A stretch of 37,409 nucleotides of DNA from an uncultured Clostridia bacterium (GCA_947628205.1 CANQYX010000008.1:1-37409), one strand, 5' to 3'. Positions 1 through 7,652 are shown, counted from the stretch's first letter. The notes: generated by a model not told the origin, from the sequence alone. Numbers and translations: made by a program.

Positions 1-327
1 CCTTGCATTAGGTTAGACCATTTAACAAAAGAAGAACAACGCGCTTATGTTATTGCTCACAATTCAACAAATTTGGAGACAGGATTTGATGATGGAGTAC
101 TTTTTGACGAGTTAAAACAATTACAAAATTTTAATTTTGAAGATTTTGGGATTGATGCCGATAAATATTTAAAAACTTTTGTTAGAGTACAAGAAAGAGT
201 GCTAAAGCCAATTAGAAAAGTTCATTATTTAATTAGTTTAGATATAAACAAAAATGATGAAATTGCTTACTATATCAACAAAATTCAAAAAGTTGAAGGG
301 GTGGAAGTTGAAAGCACAACCAATTAA
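1..327 (+). CDS. ParB-like nuclease-domain protein, C-terminal part (5' end outside window)
   Basis: The frame is open from base 1, so the ATG at 73 is internal and the gene starts upstream of the window. The first visible residues read PCIRLDHLTKEEQRAY followed by an alanine-histidine-asparagine stretch. This is the usual end of the ParB/Spo0J-like N-terminal domain found in phage and mobile-element proteins, where LDHLT.EE..AY..A.N is typical. The rest is a charged tail of about 80 residues. Its last codons overlap the start of the next gene, so the two are probably translationally coupled. ParB-domain proteins of this kind often sit beside or fused to DNA methyltransferases, and here a methyltransferase-fold protein follows. 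The family call rests on the short N-terminal part only, and the molecular role is not known. Confidence 0.7.
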   Translation, partial: PCIRLDHLTKEEQRAYVIAHNSTNLETGFDDGVLFDELKQLQNFNFEDFGIDADKYLKTFVRVQERVLKPIRKVHYLISLDINKNDEIAYYINKIQKVEGVEVESTTN

Positions 328-856
328 AACCGATAATAAATCAATATCAAACAAAATTTTTATTAGAAAAGAGGCAATAAAAAATTTAACGGAAGTTAAA
401 GTTTTAGATTTGTTTGCTGGGCGAAATGTACTTTGGAACAATATACCCACTGATAAATATTTTGGGATTGATATTGTCGAGAATAAGGGAAAGAATTTGA
501 ATGTTGATACACGGAAAGCTTTTGATAATTTAGATTTATCACAATTTAATGTTATTGATTGCGATAGTTATGGAATTGCTTTCGATTTATACAAAAAATT
601 ATTTAAAAGAAAGGATTTAAATAGCGGAACAATAATAATTTATACTGCCATAACAAATGAATTTACAAAATTACAAAATGTGGCGAAAAAAGAATTTGGA
701 TTAGATAAATTTTATAATAAAGCACCTTCGTTGTTTAATGCGAAAGCAATAGAATTTTTCTATGATTTCTTATCTTTAAATGGAATAGAAAAAATAACAT
801 TTTACGCAATTAGAGATAAATTTGATAAACATTATGGATATTTTACTATAAAATAA
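308..856 (+). CDS. SAM-dependent methyltransferase-like protein, element-associated
   Basis: The ORF track begins at 254, but the preceding ParB-like gene is still being read there. The TTG at 308 has a ribosome-binding stretch (AAGGGGTGG) just upstream and gives a 182-residue protein, so I chose it. A Rossmann-type motif I is visible (VLDLFAGRN), followed by a second strand ending in an acidic residue (YFGIDIVE). A motif IV-like NVIDCDSYG resembles the catalytic-site strand of class I methyltransferases. The C-terminal half has the alternating strand/helix pattern expected of the fold. The substrate cannot be inferred. It lacks a clear NPPY or DPPY motif, so an amino-methylating DNA methylase is not supported. 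Its position between a ParB-like gene and a radical SAM gene suggests an accessory phage or element module. Confidence 0.6.
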   Translation: MKAQPIKTDNKSISNKIFIRKEAIKNLTEVKVLDLFAGRNVLWNNIPTDKYFGIDIVENKGKNLNVDTRKAFDNLDLSQFNVIDCDSYGIAFDLYKKLFKRKDLNSGTIIIYTAITNEFTKLQNVAKKEFGLDKFYNKAPSLFNAKAIEFFYDFLSLNGIEKITFYAIRDKFDKHYGYFTIK

Positions 857-875
857 ATTAAATTAAAAATTTTTA

Positions 876-884
876 TGCTATAAT
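876..884 (+). promoter_or_regulatory. Extended -10 promoter element, probably leaderless
   Basis: TGCTATAAT ends 6 nt before the ATG at 891. Transcription would start at or next to the start codon, and there is no Shine-Dalgarno sequence. No good -35 box is present, which fits an extended -10 promoter. Confidence 0.6.
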
Positions 885-890
885 TATTAT

Positions 891-1733
891 ATGAGTGTTA
901 TTTATAAGCCAACTGGCATGGCGAGGGAATATAGCCCTTATGCGCTAAACATTTATATTGGGTGTACGCATAGGTGCAGATATTGTTATGCGCCCCACAC
1001 TTTGCAAAAGAAGGGTGAGGATTATTTTGGCAAGCCCGAACCCAGAAAAAATATTTTAAAATTGCTAGAGCAAGATTTAAAGAAAAACACATACACCGAG
1101 CAAGTTTTGCTTTCTTTTGTTGGCGATTGTTATTGCGATAGTGCGGACAATGGCGAAACTGTGCGAGAAGTTTTAAAAATGCTAAACGCATATAAAGTGC
1201 CTGTTGCGGTTTTAAGCAAGGGCGGAAAGAAAATGCTAAGGGATTTAGATTTGTTTAAAGATTTTGGAGATAGAATTACTGTTGGCACAACATTAACATT
1301 TTTGGATGAAAAGAAAAGTAAATTTTGGGAACCTTTTGCAAGTTTGCCAAGCGAAAGATTAGAAACTCTTAAAATCTTGCACGAAAATGGCATAAAAACC
1401 TTTGCAAGTTTTGAGCCGACCATCGAGCCGAAGGAAAGTTTAAAACTTATTCGCAAAACACTTGAAATGAATTGTGTTGACCACTACAAAATTGGCAAAT
1501 TGAACAATTGTGGAAATGAAGATAAGTGGCAGGATTGGGGGAAATACTTGCAAGATTGCCTAACCCTTCTTCGCCCAACAAACAAGCAAGTTTATTACAA
1601 AGCTTGTTTGCGTGCCTTTGCCCCAAACCTTGAATTGACCCCACAAGAAAAAGACCCCGATGCCTACATAGTCCGCACCACCAAGCCCGAGCAATTAAAT
1701 TTGTTTAAGGATAATAAAAACGAAAGATTTTGA
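891..1733 (+). CDS. Radical SAM protein, spore photoproduct lyase-like (SplB/COG1533 type)
   Basis: This 280-residue protein carries the CX3CX2C cluster motif of radical SAM enzymes at C25, C29 and C32 (GCTHRCRYCYAP). This is the form seen in the SPL-like/Rv2578c family rather than in anaerobic ribonucleotide reductase activases. The family binds a 4Fe-4S cluster and cleaves S-adenosylmethionine. Characterised SplB repairs spore photoproduct in DNA, but many COG1533 members have no known substrate. A 6-residue stretch close to the N terminus (MAREYS) and the C-terminal LFKDN tail are typical of phage or element copies. No ribosome-binding site is visible, and an extended -10 box lies 6 nt upstream, so the mRNA is probably leaderless. 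The gene follows the ParB-like/methyltransferase pair by 34 nt but has its own promoter. A DNA repair or modification role is inferred, not shown. Confidence 0.85.
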   Translation: MSVIYKPTGMAREYSPYALNIYIGCTHRCRYCYAPHTLQKKGEDYFGKPEPRKNILKLLEQDLKKNTYTEQVLLSFVGDCYCDSADNGETVREVLKMLNAYKVPVAVLSKGGKKMLRDLDLFKDFGDRITVGTTLTFLDEKKSKFWEPFASLPSERLETLKILHENGIKTFASFEPTIEPKESLKLIRKTLEMNCVDHYKIGKLNNCGNEDKWQDWGKYLQDCLTLLRPTNKQVYYKACLRAFAPNLELTPQEKDPDAYIVRTTKPEQLNLFKDNKNERF

Positions 1734-1808
1734 AATGTAAAAAAGATAAAATAACACACAAAAACACACGCCAAAATTTGTTAAAATTTAACAACACAAA
1801 AAACATTT

Positions 1809-1934
1809 CGTTAGAAATCCGTTAGAAATCCGTTAGAAAAGTGGAATTTTCGTAAAATTTTAGAGTGTTTATACGTCCTTAAAAAGATATAAATTTGGGC
1901 AAAAATTGGGCTTTCTAACGGAGGTCGTTAGAAA
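1809..1934 (+). repeat. CGTTAGAAA short repeats with one inverted pair
   Basis: CGTTAGAAA occurs three times in direct orientation at 1809, 1820 and 1831, at 11-base steps. It occurs again at 1912-1934 as a perfect inverted pair, TTTCTAACG and CGTTAGAAA, around a 5-base spacer (GAGGT). The block lies in the 355-base gap between the radical SAM gene and the tRNA-Leu terminators, where no ORF is credible. The layout suits a DNA-binding protein such as a recombinase (arm and core sites) or a repressor. No binding protein can be named. Confidence 0.6.
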
Positions 1935-2042
1935 AAATATTTTTAACAAAAAAACAAACAACCCCTTAAAAACATCTGTCATCAGGGCTCCCACGAGACG
2001 AATGTTGAAGTGGGATAAAGTGGGCAATTGCCTATAAAATAA

Positions 2043-2086
2043 GGGAACGCACACTTGCGTTCCCAATAAAAAAGGGCACATTGCCC
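2043..2086 (-). terminator. Tandem terminators after tRNA-Leu
   Basis: Two hairpins follow the tRNA 3' end on the minus strand. The first (2068-2086) is GGGCA/TGCCC with a 3-base loop followed by six T. The second (2043-2064) is GGGAACGC/GCGTTCCC with a 6-base loop followed by TTATTTTAT. An outer 10-base pairing, AGTGGGCAAT with ATTGCCCACT (2019-2028 and 2080-2089), encloses both and offers an alternative fold. Confidence 0.75.
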
Positions 2087-2088
2087 AC

Positions 2089-2174
2089 TGGTGGCGGTGG
2101 TCGGGGTCGAACCGACATGATATTGCTATCGGCAGATTTTGAGTCTGCTGCGTCTGCCATTTCGCCACACCGCC
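2089..2174 (-). tRNA. tRNA-Leu (anticodon CAA), CCA encoded
   Basis: On the minus strand the acceptor arms GGCGGTG and CACCGCC pair, followed by discriminator A and an encoded CCA. The anticodon stem GCAGA/TCTGC encloses the loop CTCAAAA, giving anticodon CAA. A long variable arm, as expected for a class II tRNA, precedes a normal T arm (GTCGG TTCGACC CCGAC). All elements are intact, so it should read UUG codons. Confidence 0.95.
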
Positions 2175-2190
2175 ATTTTTAAATTTTTTA

Positions 2191-2245
2191 GGGCAAACCT
2201 CGCAGGATTTTGAGTCTTGTGCGTCTGCCATTTCGCCACACTGGC
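2191..2245 (-). pseudogene. Truncated tRNA-Leu copy (5' half to anticodon and variable arm)
   Basis: It matches the neighbouring tRNA-Leu family from the acceptor 5' strand through the D arm (GTGTGGCGAAATGGCAGACGC) and the anticodon loop (CTCAAAA). It stops after a variable-arm-like sequence. The T arm and 3' acceptor strand are missing, and the anticodon stem has a mismatch. It cannot fold into a working tRNA. Confidence 0.8.
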
Positions 2246-2378
2246 ATATTAAGTTTTTGAGGAAGACACACAAGAATTTAAGGGTTCCCATAAAACGCAA
2301 GTTTTTGGGGAAAAGGAGCAACACGCCCAAAAGCGTAATTTGCGTTTAGCAAATAACCAAAGGGCGGGGTTGTGACGA

Positions 2379-2403
2379 GCGTCTGCCATTTCGCCACACC
2401 GGC
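2379..2403 (-). pseudogene. Second truncated tRNA-Leu copy (5' end only)
   Basis: These 25 bases (GCCGGTGTGGCG, then AAATGGCAGACGC) match the acceptor and D-arm start of tRNA-Leu and then diverge completely. The surroundings (2246-2378 and 2404-2490) hold no gene that I can support. Confidence 0.7.
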
Positions 2404-2490
2404 AAGTATTTAAATCTTTACAATAAAAACATTAAATTTTTATTGACTGCTTAATAATAACATATTTTTTTGCATTTTGCAAGAGTTTTT

Positions 2491-2769
2491 GCAAAATTTT
2501 TTCAATTTAGAAATAAATGGGACGGAGAACGCAAAAAAAATAAATTGGAAACTTTTGCATCTCTTTTTTGCAAAATTTTTTCAATTTAGAAATAAATGGG
2601 ACGGAGAACGCAAAAAAAAATAAATTGGAAACTTTTGCATCTCTTTTTTGCAAAATTTTTTCAATTTACGAACAAAACTAGCTGGAGAACGCAAAAAGAA
2701 TAAATTGGAAACTTTTGCATCTCTTTTTGCAAAATTTTTCAATTTAGAAATAAATGGGACGGAGAACGC
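2491..2769. repeat. Tandem 79-80 bp hairpin repeats, about 3.5 copies
   Basis: Units start at about 2491, 2570, 2650 and 2729 (the last is partial). Each begins GCAAAATTTTTTCAATTTA and ends TAAATTGGAAACTTTTGC. These arms are imperfect inverted complements, so each unit can fold into a hairpin with a loop containing GGAGAACGCAAAAA. Copies 1, 2 and 4 are almost identical. Copy 3 differs in the loop but keeps the arms and the GGAGAACGC core. The array fills the gap between the tRNA-Leu remnants and the end of the HD-domain gene. Confidence 0.85.
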
Positions 2770-2789
2770 GAAAAATTTTTAATAAAATT

Positions 2790-3209
2790 TTAAAGCCCTT
2801 TTAATTTTTGATTATTTTCTAATTCTTTAATTAGAATTTCTGCATTTTTATAGATTTGAGAGTTCTCATTGTGCCGAGAGGCAATATCCTCAAGCCGTTT
2901 TTTGAAAGAAACAAATTCACCATAAAAATTTATGTGCATATCGCACCAATTTAATAAATCTAGGGCTGCAGATGAATAGTTGCAGTTTGGCACGCCGTGA
3001 AATTCAACCTCTTTTGCGTATTTATAATTTTGTGTTTTTAAAAATTCTCCGCCCGCAAATTCGTGGTTGGTTTTATCAATTTCATATCCAACATCATGTA
3101 GCAAACCAAGCAAAAACATTTCGTTTTCGTCTAAGTTCAGTTTGCTTGCCTTTTTCTTCATCAGTTCGGCAACTTTGTAAATATGATTTAATTTATTTTT
3201 ATCAATCAT
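2790..3209 (-). CDS. HD-domain protein, small putative phosphohydrolase
   Basis: This 139-residue protein has the spaced metal ligands of the HD superfamily: H9 in the first helix, the HD doublet in LLHDVGYEID (H38, D39), and a third histidine in NHEFAGGEFL (H49). A further histidine lies in EVEFHGVP. HD proteins of this size usually hydrolyse phosphate monoesters or diesters of nucleotides, but the substrate is unknown here. There is no signal peptide or membrane segment, so it is cytoplasmic. It is transcribed divergently from polA. Its 3' end faces the tandem hairpin repeats. An extended -10 sequence sits 6 nt before the ATG and no ribosome-binding site is seen, as for polA on the other side. 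Confidence 0.75.
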   Translation of the reverse strand: MIDKNKLNHIYKVAELMKKKASKLNLDENEMFLLGLLHDVGYEIDKTNHEFAGGEFLKTQNYKYAKEVEFHGVPNCNYSSAALDLLNWCDMHINFYGEFVSFKKRLEDIASRHNENSQIYKNAEILIKELENNQKLKGL

Positions 3210-3215
3210 AAATTT

Positions 3216-3224
3216 ATAATAACA
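3216..3224 (-). promoter_or_regulatory. Extended -10 promoter of the HD-domain gene, probably leaderless
   Basis: Read on the minus strand this is TGTTATTAT, a TGN-extended -10 hexamer. It ends 6 nt before the ATG at 3209, which puts the transcription start at the start codon. Confidence 0.5.
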
Positions 3225-3285
3225 TAAAATTTAAATTTTTCAAAAAAATATGAAGCCGAAAACATTTTCTATTTTTTTATAATTG

Positions 3286-3294
3286 TGCTATAAT
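3286..3294 (+). promoter_or_regulatory. Extended -10 promoter of polA, probably leaderless
   Basis: TGCTATAAT ends 6 nt before the ATG at 3301. No Shine-Dalgarno sequence lies between them, and the -35 region is poor. The spacing is the same as for the radical SAM gene at 891. Confidence 0.6.
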
Positions 3295-3300
3295 AACATT

Positions 3301-5820
3301 ATGGAAAAATTTGTTGTTGTAGATGGAAATAATTTGGCGTTTAGGTGTTTTTATGCACTGCCAATGCTTAGAAGTTTATCTGGTAAACCTTGCAATGCGA
3401 TTTATGGTTTTTTGAACACCATTTTAAATGTTATAACGGGTGAAAAACCAAAATATTTTGCATGCGTTTTTGATGCGGGCAAGCACACTTTTCGCCATGA
3501 TTTATATCCTGCTTATAAAGGCACGCGCGATGCCACACCGGATGAGCTTAAAGAGCAGTTCCCCGTGCTTAAAGAGCTTTTAAACACAATGGGCATTAAA
3601 ACGCTTGAGATGCAAGACATAGAGGCGGACGACATAATCGGCACAATAACACGCAAATTCAATCAAAACTTTTTTGTTCTTTCTGGCGATAAAGATTTGT
3701 TGCAGCTTATTAACGATAACACCACAGTTTATATGCCCCAGCGCGGAAGTTATAGTTTAACTAAAGTTGATGAGCCGGCTCTAAAAAATTTGTTTAATTT
3801 AAAACCATGTCAAGTTATTGAAATTAAATCGCTAATGGGCGATAGTTCGGACAACATCCCCGGAGTGCCCGGAATTGGCAAAATCGGCGCGCAAAAATTG
3901 ATTGACGAATTTGATAATTTGGATAACGTATACAGCAATATAGATAAAATAACTGGTTCAACGCGCAAAAAATTGGAAGAGGGGAAGGATATGGCCTATC
4001 TTTCCAAAAAACTTGCCACAATAAAACTTGATGTGGATTTAAATTGCACGTTGAAAGATTTTGAATTTAAAATGCCGTTTAATGAACAGGCGTACGATAT
4101 GTTGTATGAGTTAGATTTTAAATCCATTTTAAACAAAAAAGAGCTTTTCGTTCGGTCGGTGGAAACGCGCAATTTTGAAAAATTATCTTGTCCAATAAAG
4201 GAAATTGTTACCCAACAGGATTTTGAACAAATGTTATCCTCACTTGGTCAATCTTTTGCGGTAAATAACGATTTGTTAACATTAAATTTTGCAACGGATG
4301 GCGTTGAATATTTAATTTATCCACATAGCGAAGTTTTTAACAACAATCTAAACACATTGCGAGATTTGTTTTTGGGCGACAAACAAAAAATTTGTTTTGA
4401 TGCCAAAGCGTTGATGCATTTTTTGGCCGATTTTAACATAGAAATGAAGAATTATTTTGACCTATCCATTGCAATTTATATTGCCAATGAAATGGATGCT
4501 GAAATTTCGCTTGACGATGCATTAAAACTTAACAATATTTTAACTGATGCCAAGGCAAATGCGCTTTTTAAATTAAAGCAAAAATATATAACAAAACTTA
4601 TAAACAATTCTCAACTTAAATTGTATAGCGAAATTGAGTTGCCATTAGTTAAAGTGCTTTTTGAAATGGAACAGGCAGGCATAAAGATTGATGTGGAACA
4701 AATAAAAATTTTAAGCAAGGCCTATCATGAAGAGGTTAAAGAGGTTACAGCAAAAATTTACGAGCTTGCAGGTGGCGAATTTAATTTGAACAGCCCAAAG
4801 CAATTGCAACAAATTTTGTTTGAAAAACTAGGCATTGAATATAAAGGTAAAAAGGGAACGGGCATTGAAATATTGAACGCAATTGCCTATAAGCATGAAA
4901 TTGTAAACTATATAATAAGGTTTAGAAAAATTTCAAAACTTATTAGCACATATTTAGACGGCATGTTAAATTTTGTGTCGGCCGATGGCAAAATTCACAC
5001 CACATTCATGCAACGAACAACATCAACTGGCAGACTCAGCAGTCGTGAACCAAATTTGCAAAATTTACCAATTAGAGATGATGAGGGCAGAGAACTTAGA
5101 AAAATGTTTTCCAGTTCGTTTGAAGGTGGCACAATGATAAGCGCGGATTACAATCAAATTGAATTGCGTTTAATGGCCAATTTTTCAAAAGATGAAAATA
5201 TGATTGCGGATTATTTGGCAGGGCACGACATACACTCGGCAACGGCAAGCAAAATATATAACAAACCAATAAGCGAAATAACAATGAAAGAACGCAGAAC
5301 GGCCAAAATTGTAAACTTTGGAATAATTTATGGAATAAGCGCATTTGGTTTAAGTCAAAATTTAGGATGTTCGTCAAAAGAAGCCAACGCGTTTATAAAA
5401 AAATATATGGCAGTTTATCCGCGCATATCTGAGTATGAACAAAAATGCATAGACACAGCGCGCGAAAAGGGCTACATTTCCACAATTATGGGCAGGGTTA
5501 GGCATATTCCAGACATTAATGCGTCTAATCATAACATGCGCTCGTTTGCCGAGCGCGTTGCCAAAAACACGCCTTTGCAGGGCAGTGCAAGCGACATTAT
5601 TAAAATTGCCATGATTAAAGTTTTTAACCGCATGCAAGAAGAAGGGCTAAAAAGCAAATTGGTGCTTCAAATTCACGATGAACTTATTGTGGATTGCTAT
5701 CCGGGAGAAAGCGAAAAAATTAAACAAATTTTAAAAACCGAAATGGAAGCGGTGGTCAATTTAACAGTTCCACTTTTGGTTGAAGTGGGCGAGGGCAGAA
5801 CACTTTATGATGCAAAATAA
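3301..5820 (+). CDS. polA: DNA polymerase I
   Basis: This 839-residue protein fills gaps and removes primers in replication and repair. The N-terminal 5'-3' exonuclease domain (about 1-290) shows EADDIIGT, SGDKDLLQLI and the helix-hairpin-helix region GDSSDNIPGVPGIG. The middle domain (about 300-470) occupies the 3'-5' exonuclease position but lacks the DxE metal ligands (LLTLNFATDG in their place), so proofreading is predicted absent. The polymerase domain has motif A (SADYNQIELRLMAN), the O helix (RRTAKIVNFGIIYG) and motif C (QIHDELIVD). I chose the ATG at 3301 over the TTG at 3283 because VVVDGNNL follows at the usual distance. The gene stands alone, and its stop codon lies inside a terminator hairpin. 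Confidence 0.97.
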   Translation: MEKFVVVDGNNLAFRCFYALPMLRSLSGKPCNAIYGFLNTILNVITGEKPKYFACVFDAGKHTFRHDLYPAYKGTRDATPDELKEQFPVLKELLNTMGIKTLEMQDIEADDIIGTITRKFNQNFFVLSGDKDLLQLINDNTTVYMPQRGSYSLTKVDEPALKNLFNLKPCQVIEIKSLMGDSSDNIPGVPGIGKIGAQKLIDEFDNLDNVYSNIDKITGSTRKKLEEGKDMAYLSKKLATIKLDVDLNCTLKDFEFKMPFNEQAYDMLYELDFKSILNKKELFVRSVETRNFEKLSCPIKEIVTQQDFEQMLSSLGQSFAVNNDLLTLNFATDGVEYLIYPHSEVFNNNLNTLRDLFLGDKQKICFDAKALMHFLADFNIEMKNYFDLSIAIYIANEMDAEISLDDALKLNNILTDAKANALFKLKQKYITKLINNSQLKLYSEIELPLVKVLFEMEQAGIKIDVEQIKILSKAYHEEVKEVTAKIYELAGGEFNLNSPKQLQQILFEKLGIEYKGKKGTGIEILNAIAYKHEIVNYIIRFRKISKLISTYLDGMLNFVSADGKIHTTFMQRTTSTGRLSSREPNLQNLPIRDDEGRELRKMFSSSFEGGTMISADYNQIELRLMANFSKDENMIADYLAGHDIHSATASKIYNKPISEITMKERRTAKIVNFGIIYGISAFGLSQNLGCSSKEANAFIKKYMAVYPRISEYEQKCIDTAREKGYISTIMGRVRHIPDINASNHNMRSFAERVAKNTPLQGSASDIIKIAMIKVFNRMQEEGLKSKLVLQIHDELIVDCYPGESEKIKQILKTEMEAVVNLTVPLLVEVGEGRTLYDAK

Positions 5821-5842
5821 CAAAATTTTGCATCTTTTTTTT
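5811..5842 (+). terminator. polA terminator overlapping the stop codon
   Basis: TGCAAAAT (5811-5818) pairs with ATTTTGCA (5825-5832) around a 6-base loop that holds the end of the stop codon. A run of T with one C follows. Confidence 0.7.
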
Positions 5843-5917
5843 GAAAAACGTGTCTTTTTTTGCCAAAACAAAAAAAATTATTTGCATTTTTAAAAATTTT
5901 ATTTAAAATAAATATTG

Positions 5918-7255
5918 ATGACAAACGAAGAAAGAAAAATTTTATACATGAACCGCAACATTAAAATGTATCCCCCATTTTTAGCGTTAATTTGGGACGT
6001 GCTTTTTGTTTGGACAATCTCCACTTTATTTTTTACCAACCAAAAAGGGTTAAGTTACAGCCAATGCATGATGATTGAAACAATTTTAACCTTTTCTGCC
6101 TGCATAATGTGCATTCCAGTTACTAAGTTGTTTGAAAAAATTACGCCAATCAAATCGTTGCGCTGTGGTTTGGTGGGTTATGCGGCATTTTTAATTCTTT
6201 GCATTTTTGGCAACAAATATGTAGTTATGATTGCGCCAGTTTTTTTGGCGTTTGGCTATTGCGTTTTAAGCGTAAAGGGCAACCCACTTTTAACTGATAG
6301 TTTATCTGAGGTTAAAAGGGATAAAGAATACAACAAAATTTATGGCAAAGGGTTAAGCATTTATTATACGCTAGAAGCGGTTGGCGCGGTTGTTATTAGT
6401 TATGTTTATAGTATAAACCCATATTTAACTTTTTATATTTCACTTGGTTGCGTTGTGCTTGCCTTTTTATATTCATTTTTGTTTAAAGAGCCAATAAAAT
6501 TTCAAGAAAAAAATGTGGCAATAGATGGCAAAGTTGTGGATGAAAACAGCCAATCCGCGCAAATAAACGATAAACCAAAGAAAAAGCGCACGGATAGTTA
6601 TATTAAAATTTTATCTTCCGCTTTTGTAATTTCACTTTTGCTATATTCATTTATGTTTAGGGGCTTGGCATCAATAGACACTGGCGCATTCAAAATTTAT
6701 TTGCAACATCTAACCGATGCCAAAATTTTGCCAATTTGGGCGTTTGGCTGCATTTTTGGAATAATGAGAATTTGCACCGCACTTTCTAACAAATATCAGT
6801 TTAAATATAATCTTAAATTTGGCGTTAGAAGTTTAATTATATTTAACGTTTTGCTTGTGCTGACAATTTTGTTAAATGGCGTTATGTTTATTGTTGCGCC
6901 AACAAATATAGTGTCAATTTTTGTAATTATTATTTCTTCTTGCATTATGTGTTCGCTGCGCACGCCAAACTTCATTTTTGTAACCAACTATATGCAGGTT
7001 TGCACGCCACCAAGAAATTTGGAAAAATTGTATGCGGTCAGCACAGTTGTGCAATATCTGGGCTACGCAATAATGAGTGCAATTTTCTCCGGCTTGCTGG
7101 GTGCATTTAACGATAATTATGGCTATTCCATGCTAACATATCTCGCAATAAGTTTGCCACTTGTAATAGGAGCCACAATTTTCTTTATCCGCATGCTAAC
7201 AAAAAAACACGCACAAAAATTTACAATAATTAAACCTGAATATACCGAAGATTAA
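5918..7255 (+). CDS. Major facilitator superfamily transporter
   Basis: The protein has about 445 residues and roughly 12 hydrophobic segments in two groups of six. They are separated by a charged cytoplasmic loop (around residues 195-230, ending KPKKKRTDSY), which is the MFS layout. The N-terminal RNIKMYPPF followed by a first helix with LIWDVLF resembles MFS_1 proteins common in gut Clostridia. Neither a substrate nor a signature sugar or drug motif can be read. The ATG at 5918 is preferred over the TTG at 5915. An ATG at 5948 is another possibility, and none has a good ribosome-binding site. It appears monocistronic and ends at a bidirectional terminator shared with the SRP RNA gene. Confidence 0.85.
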   Translation: MTNEERKILYMNRNIKMYPPFLALIWDVLFVWTISTLFFTNQKGLSYSQCMMIETILTFSACIMCIPVTKLFEKITPIKSLRCGLVGYAAFLILCIFGNKYVVMIAPVFLAFGYCVLSVKGNPLLTDSLSEVKRDKEYNKIYGKGLSIYYTLEAVGAVVISYVYSINPYLTFYISLGCVVLAFLYSFLFKEPIKFQEKNVAIDGKVVDENSQSAQINDKPKKKRTDSYIKILSSAFVISLLLYSFMFRGLASIDTGAFKIYLQHLTDAKILPIWAFGCIFGIMRICTALSNKYQFKYNLKFGVRSLIIFNVLLVLTILLNGVMFIVAPTNIVSIFVIIISSCIMCSLRTPNFIFVTNYMQVCTPPRNLEKLYAVSTVVQYLGYAIMSAIFSGLLGAFNDNYGYSMLTYLAISLPLVIGATIFFIRMLTKKHAQKFTIIKPEYTED

Positions 7256-7258
7256 AAA

Positions 7259-7282
7259 AAGGGCGAATAGCCCTTATTTTTT
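7259..7282. terminator. Bidirectional terminator between the MFS gene and SRP RNA
   Basis: AAGGGC (7259-7264) and GCCCTT (7270-7275) form a stem with a 5-base loop. It is flanked by seven A on the left and an ATTTTTT run on the right, so it can end transcription from both sides. Confidence 0.85.
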
Positions 7283-7283
7283 A

Positions 7284-7556
7284 TGGTAAGTTGCACCTCG
7301 TACATTGAAACAAGTTAATTGCTGGCATAAACCTGTTACACTCCATCAAAGCAACCCTATAGCACATATCGTATCCTTCTTAATGCTGCTGCCTTCCGGC
7401 CCTGACATGATTCGTAGGGCAATATTGTATAAGACCTTGATTTCATCATGCATCAAGCTTACTCAACACAACCAAGCTTGCCCCGCTGTATGCATTCAGC
7501 CCCACTGTAGCGGATTGTGGGCAACAGGGCACCGCTAGCTCCCCGCCTAGTACAAC
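7284..7556 (-). ncRNA. ffs: Signal recognition particle RNA (Bacillus-type, about 270 nt)
   Basis: The minus strand contains the universal SRP domain IV core, TGTCAGGGCCGGAAGGCAGC. It forms the hairpin bound by Ffh. The 5' part, TACTAGGCGGGGAGCTAGC followed by GGTGCCCTGT, matches the Alu-domain start of the long scRNA of Bacillus and its relatives. The 3' part ends with a GAGGTGCA-type segment just before the terminator. The length fits the large Firmicutes form rather than 4.5S RNA. The RNA scaffolds Ffh for co-translational membrane targeting. The ends are estimated from promoter and terminator positions, to within a few bases. Confidence 0.95.
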
Positions 7557-7564
7557 TTAATTTT

Positions 7565-7592
7565 ATTATAGCACAAATAAAAAATTTTTCAA
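7565..7592 (-). promoter_or_regulatory. Promoter of SRP RNA
   Basis: On the minus strand TTGAAA (7587-7592), a 16-base spacer ending in TGC, and TATAAT (7565-7570) form a strong housekeeping promoter. The start would fall close to the mature 5' end. Confidence 0.8.
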
Positions 7593-7652
7593 CCTATTTT
7601 AAAAAAAATTTTAAAAAGTGCAAAAATTCAGCAAAAATTTTTAATTTACCTA

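Noticed and set aside
1869-2330. 153-residue minus-strand ORF containing CGEMADAQDSKSCEV and GGVAKWQTQQTQNLP
   Set aside because: These phrases are the translation of tRNA-Leu and its truncated copy, a frequent false annotation. The ORF also runs through the terminators.
2520-2545. Small ORF ATG GGA CGG AGA ACG inside the tandem repeat
   Set aside because: It is 8 codons in one copy, shifts frame in the next and has no ribosome-binding site.
7305-7538. 77-residue plus-strand ORF
   Set aside because: It lies wholly inside the SRP RNA gene on the opposite strand and has no ribosome-binding site.
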